A stretch of DNA of 64,000 nt from the NCBI GenBank assembly GCA_021648845.1, contig JAKJHY010000018.1, forward strand, positions 43,055 through 107,054. Reading direction: 5' to 3'. Below the pieces are notes generated by a model, which did no database searches, was not told the DNA's origin, and saw only the letters and a list, made by a program, of their open reading frames with translations. A program made the position numbers and the translations under genes. Every line of letters begins with the position of its first letter. Position 1 is the first letter of the stretch. Shown piece after piece: positions 61,236-64,000 of the stretch. Source of the stretch: Mycobacterium sp. MBM. Lineage in GTDB: Bacteria; Actinomycetota; Actinomycetes; Mycobacteriales; Mycobacteriaceae.

Positions 61236-63917
61236 TCAGCCCTCTCCGAGGTTGAACAAGGCCGATTCCTGGGGGGTGAGATCTCGGGGTTCCACCAACT
61301 GCACGCTGTTGGCGTCCTCGATCTTGATCGAGCGGACCGCGCCTATCCGGTTCACGGCGTACAGCTTCGTATTGTCTTCGGAGAACACGACATCGGTGAC
61401 AAGGGTGGCACCCGGGGCGGCCTCACGGAAGATAACCTCACCCGAGGTGGTGTCGAAGACGACGATGCCCTGCTGACCGATCACGGCGATTCGCTCTTCG
61501 TCCGATGAGGTACGCAGGGCGAAGGACTCGTTACCGGCACCGATGGTGCCGAGCGCGGTCAGTTGCCGGTCTGCACCGGAGATGAACAGCTGGCCGTCGT
61601 CGGTGGCGACTGTGAAGCCACCATCCGAGCGGGGTTCGGCCGCTGTGATGGTCATGGGCTGATCTGCAGACGGTAAGGCGAGTTGCTCTTCGGATCCGTT
61701 GGCATCACGGATGTAGCCGTCGTTGGTCAGTACTACCCCGGCTCCGGTAGGAGTCGGGTTGAGCGATACCGGGGTTCTGCCGATGTCGAATTGTTGGTCG
61801 GTGTTGTCGCCGCTGCGTCGCAGCGACACCAGATACTCGTCGGCTATCAGAATCGTCGATCCGTCATCGCTGACCGCTGACACCGCCTTGCCACCGTCGC
61901 CGATAGCGGTCGGGACCTTGGTTCCCGGAAGTTCCCGCGTCCTGTCTCCCGTCCAGAAGTTCTCGGACGTATCGAATGCGAAGCTTCTGGCACGCTTGGG
62001 GCCGACGCTGGCGATCTGCGTCCCGCTCTTGGACAGGGAGACATCGGCGGTCAGACCGTCGAAGAAACGTCGGTCGGTGGTCTCTAGATTGTCGATGGTC
62101 AGCACGTGCGCATAGCCGGGGAGAGTGGTCACTGCCAGCAATCCGGCAGATGGCCTGCGGATCTGGTTGCGAGCCGACTCACGGGGCGCGACCTCCACAC
62201 CGATGGCGCTCGACATCCGGGTCGATTCGTCCACCAGCCCGATGGATGTGGGAACACCGAACGTGTCGATTGGGGGGATCGCCCAGTCCCGGAGGAAGCC
62301 GTCCGCGCCGACAGTGGCGATTCGGTCATCGGGTAGGCGGGCCGCCCACACCCTGCCATTGAGATGGGCGCGAACGGTCTGGAAGATCCGTCCCTGTGAC
62401 AGGACGGACAGCTCCCCATCCCGGGTGGTGATCAACGCGAAGTCCTTACCAAGCGGCAGAATTCGGTGCGCCACGACTGGCTGGAGTTCGGGGTCCGCGG
62501 ACACGTCGTCGATCCGGTAAGTGACCGGCCGAGGGTAGTCGAGGCCCATCACGGTGGACCCGTCGTCACTGAGCACTGGATCGGTCAGGGTGACCGCGCG
62601 GCGATCATCGATGTCGTGTGTCGTCGCATTCACGATCAGCACCGAGGTACCGGTTGCGACGACGATCCGGTCCTGCTCTGGAGCAAAGGACGCACTGTCG
62701 ATGGGTTCGTTGCCCGGAGCCTCGGTGATTGTTGTCACGGTGCCGTCCCTCACGCCCATCGACACCAGTTGATTCCTGCGACCGATCAGCACGTGCTCTC
62801 CGTCGAGCCAGTCCAGCAGGTGGATTCCGCCTGATCGGGGAATAGCCGGGAGCTGATCGCCGCTGTCGACGTCGAACACCCTGATGTAGTTGGAGTCTCG
62901 GGTCTGGACAGCGAGCAGATCACCGCTCGGATTCAACAGTCCGAGCTCGCCGCCGGACCCGTTGCGATACTCGAATGGGAACTCGCCCAATTGTGTGCCG
63001 CCGGCGGATTCGTAGACCCGTACGCCTTGGCCGGCTTCGACGACGGCGATCCGGTCCGACGCGGCGGCGGCGCTGATGCCTGCGGGCTGGAAACCGAGCT
63101 GGTGACTTTTGTGCGGCCAGGTGCTAGCGGCAACGCGGGCGGCAGCGGTTTGCGCAGCGGGGCTCTGCGCGGATTGCAGCGCCCGTGCCGCCAACAGGCT
63201 GGGAAGGTCCGGGTCGCCGGAAATCAGGCTGACGGCCTCGCGGGCCAAACGGCTGGCGGTTGCGACGCCGGCGGCCTCATCGGCGCGGTTCTGTGCGATG
63301 CGGGCGTTGATCGCCTGCACGACAGCGAATACCAGAACAATCGTCAGAACGGCTGCCGTCGTGCCGATCACTACCTGGCCGACCCTGCGTCGACGGCCGA
63401 TCGCAGCCTGGCTGGCTGCGATGTAGTCGCGGACCAGGCCGCGTCGGTCGGAGACCTTCGCGGGTTCGGACTGCAGTAGGGCAAGCGATCCGCCGATATC
63501 GGATTCTGCTATCAGCGCCTGCTTGCCCTCGGCCTGCCATCGCTGCGCATCCGAGACGAGGTTGTTCCAGCCGACGATCGCCCGGCCGCCGTGCTTGACG
63601 ATGGTGCTGACGCGTGCGGCGCACTTGTCGATCCCGAGCTGTCCGATGAGGCTCTGGCTGAGGCCGGCGAATATCGGGGCGGGCCCCGGCAGGAATGACA
63701 CTGGCAGAACCTCGTCGTAGCCACCGGTGACAGCCTGGGCGCGCGCTGATTCCTCGGCATCGAGCATCGACTGGGTGATAAGTACGACCACCGGGCATTC
63801 GTCCGATGGTTGGGCCGTGGCAGTTTGGACGTCGAGTCCGTTGGCCGTCAGGGCGGTGATGAAGTCCGCTACCTGGCCCGAGTCTTCAGACACATAGCAG
63901 ACATCGACACGATTCAC
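61236..63917 (-). CDS. Degenerate TIR - transmembrane - beta-propeller protein
   Basis: 893 residues from ATG 63917. The order matches its downstream neighbour: an N-terminal TIR-like fold (VDVCYVSEDSGQVADFITAL, NGLDVQTATAQPSDECPVVV), which lacks any WxxxE or replacement Glu. A helical stretch follows (GWNNLVSDAQRWQAEGKQAL), then a membrane helix at ~179-201 (VGQVVIGTTAAVLTIVLVFA), then propeller blades (LLAVQTRDSNYIRVFDVDSG, RIVVATGTSVLIVNATTHD). Probably a regulatory pseudo-TIR partner. First gene of a two-gene minus-strand operon; the 83 bases between its start and the window end hold part of its leader. Confidence 0.78.
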   Translation of the reverse strand: MNRVDVCYVSEDSGQVADFITALTANGLDVQTATAQPSDECPVVVLITQSMLDAEESARAQAVTGGYDEVLPVSFLPGPAPIFAGLSQSLIGQLGIDKCAARVSTIVKHGGRAIVGWNNLVSDAQRWQAEGKQALIAESDIGGSLALLQSEPAKVSDRRGLVRDYIAASQAAIGRRRRVGQVVIGTTAAVLTIVLVFAVVQAINARIAQNRADEAAGVATASRLAREAVSLISGDPDLPSLLAARALQSAQSPAAQTAAARVAASTWPHKSHQLGFQPAGISAAAASDRIAVVEAGQGVRVYESAGGTQLGEFPFEYRNGSGGELGLLNPSGDLLAVQTRDSNYIRVFDVDSGDQLPAIPRSGGIHLLDWLDGEHVLIGRRNQLVSMGVRDGTVTTITEAPGNEPIDSASFAPEQDRIVVATGTSVLIVNATTHDIDDRRAVTLTDPVLSDDGSTVMGLDYPRPVTYRIDDVSADPELQPVVAHRILPLGKDFALITTRDGELSVLSQGRIFQTVRAHLNGRVWAARLPDDRIATVGADGFLRDWAIPPIDTFGVPTSIGLVDESTRMSSAIGVEVAPRESARNQIRRPSAGLLAVTTLPGYAHVLTIDNLETTDRRFFDGLTADVSLSKSGTQIASVGPKRARSFAFDTSENFWTGDRTRELPGTKVPTAIGDGGKAVSAVSDDGSTILIADEYLVSLRRSGDNTDQQFDIGRTPVSLNPTPTGAGVVLTNDGYIRDANGSEEQLALPSADQPMTITAAEPRSDGGFTVATDDGQLFISGADRQLTALGTIGAGNESFALRTSSDEERIAVIGQQGIVVFDTTSGEVIFREAAPGATLVTDVVFSEDNTKLYAVNRIGAVRSIKIEDANSVQLVEPRDLTPQESALFNLGEG

Positions 63918-64000
63918 GATGGCTCCTAATCGTTTGTAGGGATGGGTTCCGGCCGGTGGCCGGTCCTGTTTCTTGGAGGGGTGGCCGTCAGGTGATGCCT

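Noticed and set aside
1..64000. CRISPR arrays, tRNA or rRNA genes, phage structural genes
   Set aside because: I saw no regularly spaced repeats, no cloverleaf-like sequence near gene ends and no capsid, tail or terminase genes. tRNAs could be missed by eye.

Overview
The window comes from a high-GC actinobacterium, most likely a fast-growing Mycobacterium (Mycolicibacterium). The strongest evidence is the block rpsL-rpsG-fusA-tuf with a TetR-type regulator upstream, as in mycobacteria. DUF3558-type lipoproteins, a DUF3060 exported protein, and frequent GTG starts with ATGA/GTGA overlaps between genes also fit. The core locus is interrupted by several accessory blocks.

Layout. (1) 1-2075: core edge, with a partial DUF3060 exported protein, two DUF3558 lipoproteins and the complete tetR. 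(2) About 2070-17766: a 15.7-kb island between tetR and rpsL, bounded by a 249-bp direct repeat of the tetR 3' end that differs at one base. Its + strand operon encodes an FtsK/SpoIIIE ATPase with EccC-like layout, tail-anchored and coiled-coil membrane proteins, a Ycf46-type AAA+ ATPase and three small helical proteins. It is followed by a pseudokinase-NagZ fusion, a Tat-type PGRP amidase lipoprotein and three single-pass proteins sharing a cytosolic QPMF motif. I read this as a cell-envelope machine resembling a type VII secretion system. (3) 17773-22469: rpsL promoter, rpsL, rpsG, fusA, tuf and the tuf terminator.

(4) 22.7-34.1 kb: mixed accessory genes. These are secreted M23 and CHAP wall hydrolases with the same N-terminal module, a small L,D-transpeptidase-like ORF, a membrane protein paired with a BadF/NAGK-like kinase, a divergent two-component pair, and a membrane TrkA-N protein ending in an RyR domain. 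(5) 34.4-41.5 kb: an intact IS3-family element, a TIR/DUF5919-like effector translationally coupled to an inositol-monophosphatase-like enzyme, a lone IS3-type end, and a VWA lipoprotein / coiled-coil membrane protein / membrane VWA trio.

(6) 41.9-63.9 kb: a signalling and conflict supercluster. It holds a CHAT protease with two unknown partners, a PP2C-kinase-VWA set matching the TerY-P triad plus a DUF4407 membrane protein, an anchored metalloprotease, a LuxR-type regulator, two DUF5663-like proteins, a HerA/TraG-like ATPase with a TPR partner, and two tandem TIR-transmembrane-beta-propeller proteins, one with a degenerate TIR.

The best candidates for undescribed systems are the FtsK/Ycf46/QPMF island, the TIR-IMPase pair and the CHAT/TerY/TIR-propeller supercluster. 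All functional assignments come from reading the sequence; no database search was run.
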